DNA of 64,000 nucleotides, taken from Citrus sinensis. Its lineage: Eukaryota > Streptophyta > Magnoliopsida > Sapindales > Rutaceae. Shown here in pieces: positions 21,313 to 31,835 of the stretch (its first letter is position 1; each line of letters opens with the position of its first letter). Both the position numbers and the translations under genes were made by a program. Under the pieces are notes generated by a model that had not been told where the DNA came from, did not search any database, and worked only from the letters and a program-made list of their open reading frames with translations. Location of the stretch: the NCBI RefSeq assembly GCF_022201045.2, contig NC_068563.1, positions 24,587,001-24,651,000 on the forward strand, in the 5' to 3' direction.

Positions 21313-21665
21313 GAGAATTAAATTAAATATTATATAAACTCTTGTCTGGATATTTTATTATGTGTGGTGATCTCATCCAAAGTTTAGGAGACCATTGCTG
21401 AAAGCATTCAATGAAAATATTTTAGAAGGAGATGTGAATTTGATCAATATAAAAAAAATGGGTATAAAATTTAAATAATTACTAAAATCTCTTCATGAAA
21501 ATTGCCTTTCAAAGAGTTACCTCCAAGCATCAAGCATCAACCATCAAGTGGATACATGTATCCAACATAAAACTTTCTTTGATGAAGTGTTTCATATCCC
21601 AAGAATAAATGTTTTTATTACAAAAAGAAAGATACATCTAAAAACTGCAAAATGTGAGTGGGATA

Positions 21666-22037
21666 TTAATATCCCAACTCAAGCGAATTGATCAAGAGTG
21701 TTATATCTATTTTCCTTAGCTTCTTCTTCCGAGGATCATCACCATCAATCTGCGTATAGTCTTCTACGACCCACTTTATAATTTTCTTTCTGTCGTAATA
21801 TTTTTCAAGCTCTGTCTCTAATCTTGCTGCTTTTCCAAATACCCGCTGCAATTTCTTTTCATTTTTCACATTCGCAGATTTCTCTTTAATTTTTTTTGAT
21901 CGAGAGTTATATATAATTGTCCTTCTTAGGGCTATCTTCAGCAAATTCAAGAGGTGGTTTGGGTAGGGGGTACCCGTAGCAAATCGGCTGTTTACTGACA
22001 AACTGTCGGACTGTTGAGCTTGAGCAGTTGCTGCCAT
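21666..22037 (-). CDS. 123-aa basic protein of unknown function, copy B (intact)
   Basis: Same length and layout as copy A, in opposite orientation, with the start codon at 22037. It differs from A at a handful of residues (for example Ala4 to Thr, Ser7 to Ala, Ser13 to Leu, and Tyr-Arg to Asn-Val in the SAYRKN/SANVKN motif). The conserved promoter block with its TATA box lies upstream (22165-22172 on the plus strand). Because the reading frame and both ends are kept while copies C and D have decayed, A and B may still be under selection, or the A/B duplication may simply be recent; their near-identical flanks favour the latter. No function can be assigned. Confidence 0.65.
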   Translation of the reverse strand: MAATAQAQQSDSLSVNSRFATGTPYPNHLLNLLKIALRRTIIYNSRSKKIKEKSANVKNEKKLQRVFGKAARLETELEKYYDRKKIIKWVVEDYTQIDGDDPRKKKLRKIDITLLINSLELGY

Positions 22038-22164
22038 TGTTTCAATTTGACGAACAAGAACCAGCCTTGATGTTGCAGTTTTTGAGAGTCTTGGAGAAAA
22101 ATAAGCAAGAAGGTTATCGGGTTCTTGAAATATAAGGAAATTGTTAACCTTTAAATCTAGCCCT

Positions 22165-22172
22165 TATTTATA
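22165..22172 (-). promoter_or_regulatory. TATA box of gene copy B
   Basis: TATAAATA on the minus strand, 128 bases before the start codon, in the same context as copy A. Confidence 0.7.
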
Positions 22173-22470
22173 GACTCATTATGTGACTCCTTATTCCTTT
22201 AGGAATCCTTGTTCCCTTAGGAATCCCTGTTCCTTTAGGAAACTCTCAACTTTTAAGTAATTAAAAATAATTAATTATTTAAAATTGAGAGATATCCTGA
22301 ATTAAAAAGGAATCCTTGAGTGACCAAGGATCTTAACTTCTAACGCCTTCTTAGGAACTTGATTCTACTTTTAAATGTCTAGCGGTAATAATATGAAGGG
22401 TAATTTTGGTGTAGAGATCTTAATTGGTAATTATTTAAATTTAACAAATGTTAATATGCTCTCATGAGTC

Positions 22471-23034
22471 GTGGCACACACACGTATATCAATAATGTTG
22501 TTATTCATTACTCTTCTACAAAATTGTAAATTTCTATGGAATTGCAATGGAAAATAGCTTAATTTGATACTTAATTGCATGGTGATTCGAAAAAAAAAGA
22601 AGCTCGTAATATATCAAGTAAAAAGTAAATCTCCTCTAAATAATAATAATAATAATAATTAATCATATAAAAATAATTATCCAATAACTTGTCCAATAAG
22701 TTATTATTAAACACACACACATATATTGAAATGAAATATTATCAAATAATATTTAAACAATATTTATAAGAGTTGGTCCTTCGTTATCCAACACTTCGCT
22801 CCCGAACAACAACTGAGATCTATACAATTGTCATAGTATTTAAAATTTTAACTATTGTCATTAGTAAAAATATTTATCAATGGCAACTACAAAAATATTC
22901 ATTGATAGATAGTATTGACCTACTACTACAATATTTTGTCACAAGTTAAAATATTTATATATGGTAATAAAAAAATATAAAAATAGTTAAATCTTAATCA
23001 TGAATTATCACTAAAGGATGTGTGACACAAGATT
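22471..23034. other. AT-rich spacer between units B and C
   Basis: No gene. Short AAT and CA repeats occur near 22640 and 22710. Nothing else recognised. Confidence 0.45.
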
Positions 23035-23788
23035 TTAAAGTCTTAATTGAGCATTTGATCTAGCTTATTCATCCCAATCCAATAGGAGAATTATAGGTCC
23101 TGGTTTAGTAACTGCAATATCAGACATAAGAAAAAGGGAATTTAGTTATGAAATCAAAATTTGTTAATTGTGAATGATGATGTTCACATGAAATTACAAA
23201 TTTACACTATAATAATGCGACGCTATGCGATATGATTTACCATGATAAAATGTATTTTTTTTATCTTAGTAATGACTGACATGTTGTCACAATAAATCAT
23301 TTTGCAATATCTTGTATGTAAATAACAGTAGAGGAGGAGTACTAACAAAATTCAGTTTCTTAAATTCAATTAAAGAGGGAATCTTTAGGTTTAGGCATTT
23401 CAGGAAATTGAAGAAATATTTCCTCTGAAAATTCACAGTAAATTTACCCTTCACGTTATTATCGTTAGACATTTAAAAGTAGGATTGAATTCCCAAGAAG
23501 GATGTAGAGCTTAGAATCCTTGGCCACACAAGCACCGAAGGATGTATGTGTAAAATCCTTAGAAGTACATTGTTCGATTAAGGGGCTATCATATTACGTT
23601 TAGTGAAATTATTTTATTTTAAAATAATGGTTTTAATACTTTTTTAATTTTATTTTTTTAGAATTACTCAAATAATCTGATTACATTATTTAAATAATTA
23701 TTTAAAATTTTGAGAGTTATCCTAAACCAACAAGGAATCCTAAAGTAACAAGGAATTCTGAAGGAATAAGGAAACTCATGATGAGCCT

Positions 23789-23796
23789 ATAAATAA
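23789..23796 (+). promoter_or_regulatory. TATA box of pseudogene copy C
   Basis: TATAAATA in the shared promoter context, still intact although the gene is disrupted. Confidence 0.55.
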
Positions 23797-23891
23797 GGGC
23801 TACATTTTAACATTAGGGATTTGTTTATTTTTCTCCAAAACTCTCCGAGACTGCGACATCAAGGCTTGTTCTTGCTCTTCAAATTGAAACA

Positions 23892-24263
23892 ATGGCAGTA
23901 GCTGCTCAAGCGCAACAATCCGATAGTTTGTCAGTAAACAGCCGATTTGCTACGAGTACCCCTTACCCAAACCATCTCTTGAATTTGCTGAAGATAGCCC
24001 TAAGAAAGACAATTATATATACCTCCCGATAAAAAAAAATTAAAGAGAAATCTGCGAATATAAAAAATGAAAAGAAATTGCAGCGGGTATTCCGAAAAGC
24101 CGCAAGATTAGAGACAGAGCTTGAAAAGTATTACGAAAGAAAGAAAATTATAAAGTGGGTCGTAGAAGACTATACGCGGATTGATGGTGATGATCCTCGG
24201 AAGAAGAAGCTAAGGAAAATACATATCACACTCTTGATCAATTCTCTTGAGTTGGGATATTGA
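23892..24263 (+). pseudogene. Copy C of the 123-codon gene, nonsense at codon 47
   Basis: The frame aligns codon for codon with copy A over all 124 codons, including the stop. Codon 47 is TAA (24030-24032) where copies A and B have TCA: a single C-to-A change. Downstream the frame remains open to the normal end, so only the last part (24078 onwards) shows up as an ORF. Without readthrough the product would be a 46-residue fragment. The 3' flank contains an eroded version of the KKRK segment (about 24607-24786). Confidence 0.85.
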
Positions 24264-24606
24264 TATCTCACTCACATTTTGAGTTTTTGGATGTATCTTT
24301 CTTTTTGTAATAAAAACATTTATTCTTAGGATATGAAACACTTCATCAAAGAAATTCTTGATGGTTGATGGTTGATGCCTGGAGGTAACACTTTGAAAGG
24401 CAATTTTTATGTAAGAGATTTGAGTAGTTATTTAAATTTTATATCTTTTTTATATTGATCACATTCACATCTCCTTCCAGAATTTCTGAAGGAGAAAAAT
24501 TTTCTTTAAGCAATGGTCCCCTAAAATTTGGATGAGATCATCACACATAATAAAATTCCCGGACAAGAGTTTATGTAATATTTAATTTAATTCCCGTGAG
24601 ATTAAT

Positions 24607-24786
24607 GAATGCTGCTGTTCTTGATGTTAAACTGGCAGAGTTTATAAGCAAAATTATTAGTATTTAACATGGATGTTAGCTAAGTATTGCTTATACCAGT
24701 TGATGCAAAAAGAAAGGGGGAACCACCAGTCAAGAAGAGGAAGATTCATGAAAAGAGTGAGATTCAAAAGTGGATCAATCTTGATG
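24607..24786 (+). pseudogene. Decayed coding-like segment behind copy C
   Basis: Counterpart of 21053-21312 (-). It keeps 'AAVLDVKLAEF', an extra base that breaks the frame, the same TAA, and 'PVKKRKIHEKSE', followed by a shortened end. More eroded than the version in unit B. Confidence 0.45.
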
Positions 24787-25447
24787 GCCAATAATTGTTG
24801 ATTAATTTCTTTTGCGTATCTTTCATCTTTAAACGGGTGAAAATTGATTTGATTTTGTTGTTTCTTCTGTTTCTCCCGTTGATTTTCTTTTCTGGGCTCA
24901 TTGCTAAAATCAAGTTGCTAGAATTATGTGGAATAAATGTACAATTCAAAGACAAGCCATGACTGTTTCACTATTTTTGTGCCTTCGTGTTTATGAGTGA
25001 ATAGAGAGAGTTGGATGCTATCTGCACCCTAGGTGGTTTCTTTGTGACCATAAAATATAAATACTTGCACAAACTAAAGCATAACCGGAATGTTTTGAGC
25101 TCTGACTTCCTCTGGTGCTGATAACATACCAAAAAGAAAAGTAAACCATAAATGAGTATACGGGATATATCTCCAGAGATCATTTCGATTGGACGTAAAA
25201 TTGTATCCAGATAACTGGAGAGTAGAGCATGAATGAGAAATATATGTGGTAGTTACTGGTACTGCTTATTATGTATAGTCTAATATCATCCAGAAGCCTC
25301 TTAATCGTGCAGAAATGTTGAAGAACTTACTAAGTAAAAGTGAAAATGGTAACTTAGTGTTTAGTAGATAAGCAAATGCCTTTCTACCATAAAATCTAGA
25401 ACACATTGGCAATTGCACTTACTTTGTCGACTATACCTACAACAAGA

Positions 25448-26989
25448 TTACTCTATGGGGTCATGATCATCTACTAGTAGAACGAGCCCTTCAGGAGAGA
25501 AAATAGGTACGGTGTCCTCAAGCTTATATAGTTCAAAGATAATATCAAAGGACATTTGCGCTAAAGGAATTTTATCACTTTTGAGAATTTCATACGTGTT
25601 GATAGACAAACAATAATAACTTACTTTACAACATTTTTCCTTAATTTTTGACAATTGACTGCTAAATTTGATCACAACTTCCTTGGGTCAGAATCTTCAG
25701 TTTGATTCACCCTCCTCAATAACTTCAATGTCCTTCTTGACCGAGGTCTTGTTGTCCAACTCCTGTCTGGATTCATCCATAGAGTCTTTGAATTCATCCT
25801 CACTGTCTTCACTGTCTTTACCGTCCTCCTTCTTCGATGTCTTGTTGTTCGACCCTTTTGCAGATTCATCCTCAGAGTCTTCGGATAGATACTCAGTGTC
25901 CTCATTGTCCAACGTCTTGTTGTTCAACTCTTCGTTAGATTCATCCTCGGAGTTTTTGGTGTCCTCTTCAGAATCTTCATTTTCATCCTTTCTTTTCCCT
26001 GGTCAGAATCCGCACCCACACGCACCCACATAGTACAGCTCTTGAATCTCCTCCATTATTTCCGCAACGGTATTCTTTTATTCCTGTAATTGGCTCTCAA
26101 TTTCTATCAATTTAGCAATAGGAACATCCTTGATAGCTAAGTCATTCTTCCTCATCAAATGATAGAGACTAAAGTCACTGTCATTAAAAGCACAAGTTGA
26201 ATCCACATCATCATCATTTAAAAATCTACTTCCTTTAGATTTTGCATACTGTCTTAGCTCCCTCTTAACTTTTTTCACAATCTTTGCAACTTTCCTCAAT
26301 CTATTATCAAATTCCCTATTTTCTCTAAGAGGAACTTTAAAACTTCTTTTGGAGCAGCTTCTTCAACAAAGCACAGATAAATGGACAATGTAAGTGCTCG
26401 TCATCGTGTTGCCAAGTTACATCAGAAATAGTCATGTCTTCATCATTGTTAACATCAACCGAATCACCTAAATTTCCCCATTGTCCACATTGTTAACATT
26501 ATCAGAATCATCTGAATTTTGCTCACAGTCCATATTATCAGAATCACTAGAATTAACTCCATCATTGTTATCACCAACAGAATTGGTTGAATTTTCCCCA
26601 TCGTCCACATTGTTAACATTATCAGAATCAGTTGAATTTTGCTCATTGTCCACATCATCAGAATCACTTGAATTATCTTCATCAATGTTCACATTATCAT
26701 ATTCAACTACATCATCGTTAATATCACAATCAACTAAGTCATCCACGAGGTTCATCCTATATACTATTGGTTGATTAACTTCAGAACCTAATGAATCATC
26801 TAACTTAATTGAATCATTAGGCAAAGAATCAGCAAACAATATAGTTGGAGTGAATGTTAAGGTGCCTGAACAACTCAATTTTTTGGATGAGTTCGTTGAA
26901 ACGTTTGACAGCACAGAGAAGCTTGATGCTGATGAATTCAAGGAGCTGCTGCCACTGCTGCATCTCAATTCGTCCATAGCGCTTATCAA
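25448..26989 (-). pseudogene. Acidic repeat gene, copy 2 (multiply disrupted)
   Basis: Collinear with acidic gene 1. The N-terminal part (26989-26468, 'SCSGTLTFTPTILFADSLPN') contains about two of the 40-residue repeats and then ends in a frameshift: one A is missing in the run that reads GGGGAAAATTTA in copy 1. A further base insertion breaks the 'KKVPPKKFKIP' region. The later domain (26299-26078, 'VKRELRQYAKSKGSRFLNDD') ends at a TAA where copy 1 has TCA. The acidic tail (25927-25697) and a C-terminal piece (25675-25448, ending 'VSPEGLVLLVDDHDPIE') lie in other frames. At least three independent lesions make a functional product unlikely. Confidence 0.8.
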
Positions 26990-27019
26990 CTGCTTGCTGA
27001 AAAGACAATCAATGAAGCC

Positions 27020-27410
27020 CCGTTAAGACAATTGGCTTCAACGGCACACACAAAATTACACAGACGATGTCGTTTTTAAGTTCATTGTGATAGTACAAAA
27101 TAAAAGACCATTGAAAAATTCTATCGAGGCCTAGGTCTAATGAAGGTGTGTTCTGTGAAATTAGTAGGCTTTGAACGATTGAAGAAACAAATTATTTGGA
27201 CGGTGCCGTTTTCAGTTTTTTGCCATAGACTCGTGGCTGAATTGAAAGGGTCACTTAAAAATTCTAATGAGGCCCAAGCGTTTGTTGTGTGAATTAGTAG
27301 GTACCAAGAACGATTGAAGAAATAATTTGCTCAAATGGCGCTTATGGGATTACATAGACGTCGTCGTTTTCAGTTTTTCTATCATGGCTGAGTGAAGATC
27401 ATTTTGAAAT
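27020..27410. repeat. Tandem promoter-type units upstream of acidic gene 2
   Basis: Three diverged units, each with a 'GACGATGTCGTTTTT', 'GACGGTGCCGTTTTC' or 'GACGTCGTCGTTTTC' core, matching 19445-19895. They precede the disrupted start region of acidic gene 2. Confidence 0.7.
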
Positions 27411-28161
27411 CATAAAATGATTGAAGCTTTCAATACCTTTCTAAATATTCTTTCTTAAAATAACCTCAGTTTAATTGATAAAATACAAATTCATATATTA
27501 AAATTAATCATCTTCTCATAAAATATTATCCAAGAATTTCTTTTTAAATTGCATAAGAAATCTCAATTTTTTTGTTTGTTTTATAATTTCAATCTTCATA
27601 ACTCTAAATTCTTATATTTATCTAAAAAAAAATTCAATTAAATTTAAAATATACTTATAAATAGAGAAATGGGTTGGGTGTGAAAATTTTGTTAAAATAA
27701 TAATTTATTTTAAGTGTTTAATTGAATTTCCTTTTAAGATAAGAAATGAATTAATTTATGTTAGGCAATTTATAAGTAAATCCAATTAAAAAGGAGTTTT
27801 AAGAGGAATTTTGAGGGGGTGCCAAAAGCCTACTCTTCTAACCGGGCCTCGGCCCAACTATGGCACAAACGTAGGATCCAATAAAGGTACCGTCGTTCTC
27901 CTTCTTCCTCCGAGGGCCTACCTCAGCGAAGATTTAAACGTAGCATCAAGGTGATTTTAATTTTGTCTTTTACAAGTTTATTAGTCTTTTGATTAGTTAA
28001 TTGATTCCCTTGAAGTGATTAATTGGAGTTTCCATAATCCATCCAACACTTTCACGTGACATCAGCTTGTACATTAATAATTCATGATTCCTAGCTAGAC
28101 TAGGGAAATGCTATACGCGTTAATGTTCCCAAGTTCATCTTTACTGCACATATTTCCATTC
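27411..28161. other. End of duplicated segment 2 and unique flank
   Basis: AT-rich to 27800, then a block (27820-28034) homologous to 20281-20460 that ends with 'GAAGTGATTAATTGGAGTTT'. Beyond this the sequences part. No gene. Confidence 0.5.
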
Positions 28162-28781
28162 GGGTAATTTTTAAAAATCTCCCCTGAGGTTTGGGTTTGT
28201 TGCAAGTAGATGGCGAGAATCCGTTTATTTATAAAAAAAACCCACTACCGTTAGTTAATTTTAACATTAACCGTTAGTTGACTGTGCAAAGACAATATTG
28301 CCCTTAACAATAGTTTGTAAACTGACATAACTAAAAAAAAAACTAAAATTGTTAGCGCGAAAAACACAAACCCTATTTTTTGACAATTTTATTCTAGTCA
28401 ATTCCAAAAATTTACAATATCATAGGTAAAGATTATGACTATTTCATTTTCAAGTTTTTAATTTTATCTTTCTTGTAGGAACTTTAAGGAAATATCAATA
28501 ATTTAAAGAGGATTTTTCAAGTTTTTAATTTTATCTTTTTTGTATGAACTTTAAGAAAATATCAATAATTTAAAGAGGGTAAAATAGCCAATAATTTTGG
28601 TTTTTTTTTTAGTTATTTCCGTCTACAAACTATTGTTAAGGGTAATATTGTCTTTGCACAGTCAACTAACGGTCAATGTTAAAATTAACTGACGGTAGGG
28701 GATTTTTTTTACAAATAAATCAATTTTCGCTATCTACTTGCAACAAGCCCAAACCTCAGGGGAGGTTTTTAAAAATTACCC
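28162..28781. mobile_element. Mutator-type (MULE-like) MITE with long inverted repeats
   Basis: 620-bp element starting GGGTAATTTTTAAAAATCTC and ending with its near-complement (GAGGTTTTTAAAAATTACCC). The inverted repeats extend about 190 bases inwards, including 'AACGGTCAATGTTAAAATTA' against its partner. It is flanked by a perfect 9-bp direct repeat, TTTCCATTC (28153-28161 and 28782-28790). Nine-bp duplications and long terminal repeats are the hallmark of Mutator-like elements. No transposase is encoded. Confidence 0.93.
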
Positions 28782-28790
28782 TTTCCATTC

Positions 28791-29919
28791 GATGGTTTCA
28801 GCTCCCTGGCTAGTTCGGTCAATGGCTTTTACAAATTTTGGTTGGAAGGAGAGAAATGGGGAGAGGAAAGTAATTTGAATTCTTTTCTCATTTCATAACT
28901 CTAATTTGACCCTAATTTATAAAAATTTAATTTTCCGTTAGAATTTAAAATACATTATAATGTGGACTTTAGATTTCAAAACAAAGAGTGATTAGTTTAA
29001 ATTCCTCTTCTATTGGAAGGCAAAACATCCAAAATTACTCATTCAATCTTTTATTAACTTGTTTAATGTTACCAAATAATTATTATTTATAATTTTATTT
29101 TATAAATTTTATTTTATATTAATAAAAGTTAAAGTAATGATTTAAAAAATTAATTAAATAACTTTATTTATTTAATTAATTTGCAAAAATAGAAAATATA
29201 AATTTGATAGTCATCAAAAAGTCGCCGTTGCCGCCATCAACACTAGTGTGTGGGACATCACTACTAGTACCGTTGGACTCATCGGCCAACGACAAATGTC
29301 AATACATTGTCATAGATGTCAAAAGATGGATTTATTTTCTTCAAATCCAATGAAAAAAGTTTGAAAACTTTCTAACTTTCTCAAATTTGGGCAAACATCA
29401 ACTATTTCGACCAAATAAACTGCTTCAATCTAGAGATCATCAATTTTTAATAATTTTCATATAATTCTCGGGTTGAAATGAGATGGTAAGGTGGTGGCTG
29501 GCAGCAATAGGCGATAGCTCTAGCAAATCTGCTTCCTTTTCGGTTTTTCAAATAAAATTTTAAAATTATAATATAATAATTAAGTAATTATTTATATTAT
29601 GTCAAAATTTAGTTAGAAACAAATTAAGTTAAATTTATTACAACATAAATTACCTTAATAAACCTCTAAATAGAATTTAATTATAAATGTAATTATATTA
29701 TTGAAAATAGTTTTTATTAGTTCTTTATATAGTATATTAAATAAATTTATAGGTTAATTTTTTGAATTATACTTATGCTAAATATTGAAAGTTTAACACT
29801 ATATTAGGCCGAACCCACTAATCAACTCACTACAAACATTAGTATAGTGAAAGAGATCTTAGACGCTTTACAAAGTAATTAATTTCATGGAAGGCAAAAT
29901 GTGAGTGAGTTGAGCATTG
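28791..29919. other. Intergenic DNA between the MULE-like element and unit D
   Basis: No supported gene on either strand. The part at 29215-29300 is more GC-rich ('GTCGCCGTTGCCGCCATCAA') but has no open frame of note. The rest is AT-rich. Confidence 0.4.
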
Positions 29920-30089
29920 AGTCTTTTGATCTGCTCAATGATCCCAATCCAATTGCAGAACTAGAGGTTTTGATTTAGTAACCGCAATAACAGACAAAAG
30001 AATAAGGGAGTGTAGTTGTGATGAAGCTAAGAGTTACCCTAAAGGAACAAGGAGTCCTAAAGGTACAAGGAATCGCATGATGAGTTTAT

Positions 30090-30351
30090 GACCCTGTTTG
30101 GGATTGAGGTGATGTATCTTTTAAACTACAGCTGCTGCTGTGAAAAAAAACTATAACTATCAAACAAAAGTTAATAATATGTAGTAAATATAAATTTTAA
30201 CAAAATTATTAAAGATATAATAGATTTTTCATTATATAAGTGAAAAATTATATCAACATAGCTTACAAGTTACAGCAGTTAGTATTTATCAAACACTTTA
30301 ATACTGTAACTTTTAAGTTACAACTGCTCAATCTCAATCCCAAACGCACCC
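30090..30351. mobile_element. 262-bp MITE inserted at the TATA box of copy D
   Basis: The left end reads GACCCTGTTTGGGATTGAG and the right end reads CTCAATCCCAAACGCACCC, an imperfect inverted repeat. It is flanked by TAT (30087-30089, 30352-30354). Comparison with the empty sites in A, B and C (GAGTCTATAAATAAGG, GAGCCTATAAATAAGG) confirms both borders. No coding capacity. Confidence 0.88.
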
Positions 30352-30359
30352 TATAAATA
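30352..30359 (+). promoter_or_regulatory. TATA box of pseudogene copy D, rebuilt at MITE border
   Basis: TATAAATA is retained because its first three bases are the target duplication of the inserted MITE. Everything normally upstream of the box is now 262 bp away. Confidence 0.6.
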
Positions 30360-30496
30360 AGGGCTAGAGTTTAAAATTAAGGATTTGCTTATTTGTCTAC
30401 CGGACCTAATAACCTTCTTGCTTTTTTTTTTGTTTTTTTGTCTCTCCCAGACTCTCTGAAATATCTAGGCTTTTTCTTGTTCTTCAAATTGAAACA

Positions 30497-30880
30497 ATGG
30501 CAGCAGTTGCTCAAGCTCAATAGTCCGATAGTTTGTCAGCGAACAGCCGATTTGCCACGGGTACCCCTTACCCGAACTACCTCTTGAATTTTTTCAAGAA
30601 AGCCATAAGAGCAACAATTAGATATTGCTCGCAATCAAGGAAAATTAAAGAGAAATCTGCAAAATTGAAAAATGAAGAGAAATTGCGGCGGGCGTTCCTA
30701 AAAGCAGCAAAACTAGCGATGAAGCTTGAAAAGTACTATAATGAAAAAGAGATTATAAAGTTGGTTCTGGAAGACTATATGCACATCGATGGTAATGATG
30801 CTCGGAAGAAGAAGCTAAGGAAAATAGATATCACATTGTTGATCAACTCGCTCAAGTTAGGATATAATGAAGGTAGTTAA
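30497..30880 (+). pseudogene. Copy D of the 123-codon gene, nonsense at codon 9
   Basis: ATG at 30497 in the conserved 'GAAACAATGGCAGCAG' context. Codon 9 is TAG (30521-30523) where the other copies have a Gln codon. The rest stays open and is the most diverged of the four ('TGTPYPNYLLNFFKKAIRAT', 'KAAKLAMKLEKYYNEKEIIK'). The normal stop is lost by the change of TAT-TAA to TAT-AAT, adding Asn-Glu-Gly-Ser before a new TAA. Translation would need a downstream non-ATG start, so it is best read as a pseudogene. Confidence 0.8.
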
Positions 30881-30960
30881 ACTCAAAGTTTCAGCTTTTA
30901 ATAATAAAAACATCAGTTTTCTTTTTGTTCTGAAGGGATTCCTTTATACCCAACTCAGGT

Positions 30961-31362
30961 TTTATTTTTAGCTTTTTAAAAAGTTAGTAGGTTCTTCCGG
31001 AACTAACTTGATTTTTGGATATATGGTTCTTCGAATAAGAAATAAATAGCCTTGGAAATCATACCAACTGTCATTGTGAGCATTTAATTTCTAGTATAAT
31101 GATTTAGATGATGTAATGGGTTGAACCAAACTGTTTAAGAGAAGCAAGAGATTAATATGCACAATTACCACACAAGATCGATCAAGAATGAATCTAAAAT
31201 TATCTAAGAATCAAATCTGAATCACAAGCAATCAAAGAACTGAAAATAAGAACTGGAAAGAATCAAAAGAGATACATGGTGCATTTACATGGTTCTGCTA
31301 TAAGTGACCAGCATTTTTTTTTTTGAGTTGCAATTCGAAAGATTTCCCCGGGAAAAATAGAC
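30961..31362. other. Spacer after unit D
   Basis: No gene. Nothing recognised apart from loose similarity of the first bases to the 3' flanks of the other copies. Confidence 0.4.
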
Positions 31363-31835
31363 AGAGGGAATTACGATGACGAGATTAAGACCAAGAACCG
31401 CTTCCAACTCTCTTTATTCACTCATAAACGAAGGTGCAAAAGTAGTGAAACAATCATGGCTCATCTTTGAATGATGTATTTATTCTGCTTTTTTTTTTTT
31501 TTGGTCTTTTTTGCACATATCCTTATTACACAAGGGGAAGAAGAATGGATCAGAATCTCTTGTAAAATGATTTAGTAAATGAGCCCAGAAGAGAAATTAA
31601 CAGGAAAGACAGAAGAAACAACAAAATCAATTTTCTTGAAAGACACGCAAAAGAAATTAATCAACAATTATTGGCCACTAAGATTGATCCATTTTCGAAT
31701 TTTCATTTGCTTTAGGATCCTTTTCATTTAGGATAACTCTCAGATTTTTAAATAATTATTTAAATAAGGTAATCAAACTATTAGCGTAATTCTAGAAAAA
31801 AGAATAAAAAAAAATTATTTAATGTGTTAATCTTC
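31363..31835 (-). repeat. Repeat unit E: inverted copy with the gene deleted
   Basis: From the left, the sequence matches the 3' flank of unit B (20692-21070) down to 'TTGATCCATTTTCGAATTTTCAT'. It then passes directly into the reverse complement of the promoter-distal region of unit C (about 23640-23720, 'TTTAGGATAACTCTCAGA', 'AATTATTTAAATAAGGTAAT'). The whole coding part and proximal promoter are missing. Confidence 0.75.

Larger units (their letters stand above)
20692..22470 (-). repeat. Repeat unit B (inverted copy of unit A)
   Basis: Reverse complement of unit A from 22470 down to about 21080. It continues to about 20692 with 3' flank also found in unit C (to 25015) and, as a deleted inverted copy, at 31363-31700. 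Confidence 0.88.
23035..25015 (+). repeat. Repeat unit C
   Basis: Homologous to units A, B and D. Its far 5' part (23035-23150, with 'CCCAATCCAATAGGAGAA') is shared with the flank of D (29920-30010). The gene and promoter part matches A and B from about 23440. Its 3' part to 25015 matches the reverse complement of 20735-21055. Confidence 0.82.
29920..30960 (+). repeat. Repeat unit D
   Basis: Its 5' flank matches 23035-23150 of unit C, then jumps to the promoter block ('AAGAGTTACCCTAAAGGAAC'). A MITE interrupts the promoter at 30090. The gene part matches A, B and C. Confidence 0.78.

Noticed and set aside
25668-26774. Ser-rich plus-strand frames opposite acidic gene 2
   Set aside because: Reverse readings of the GAA/GAT/TCA-rich pseudogene; low complexity.
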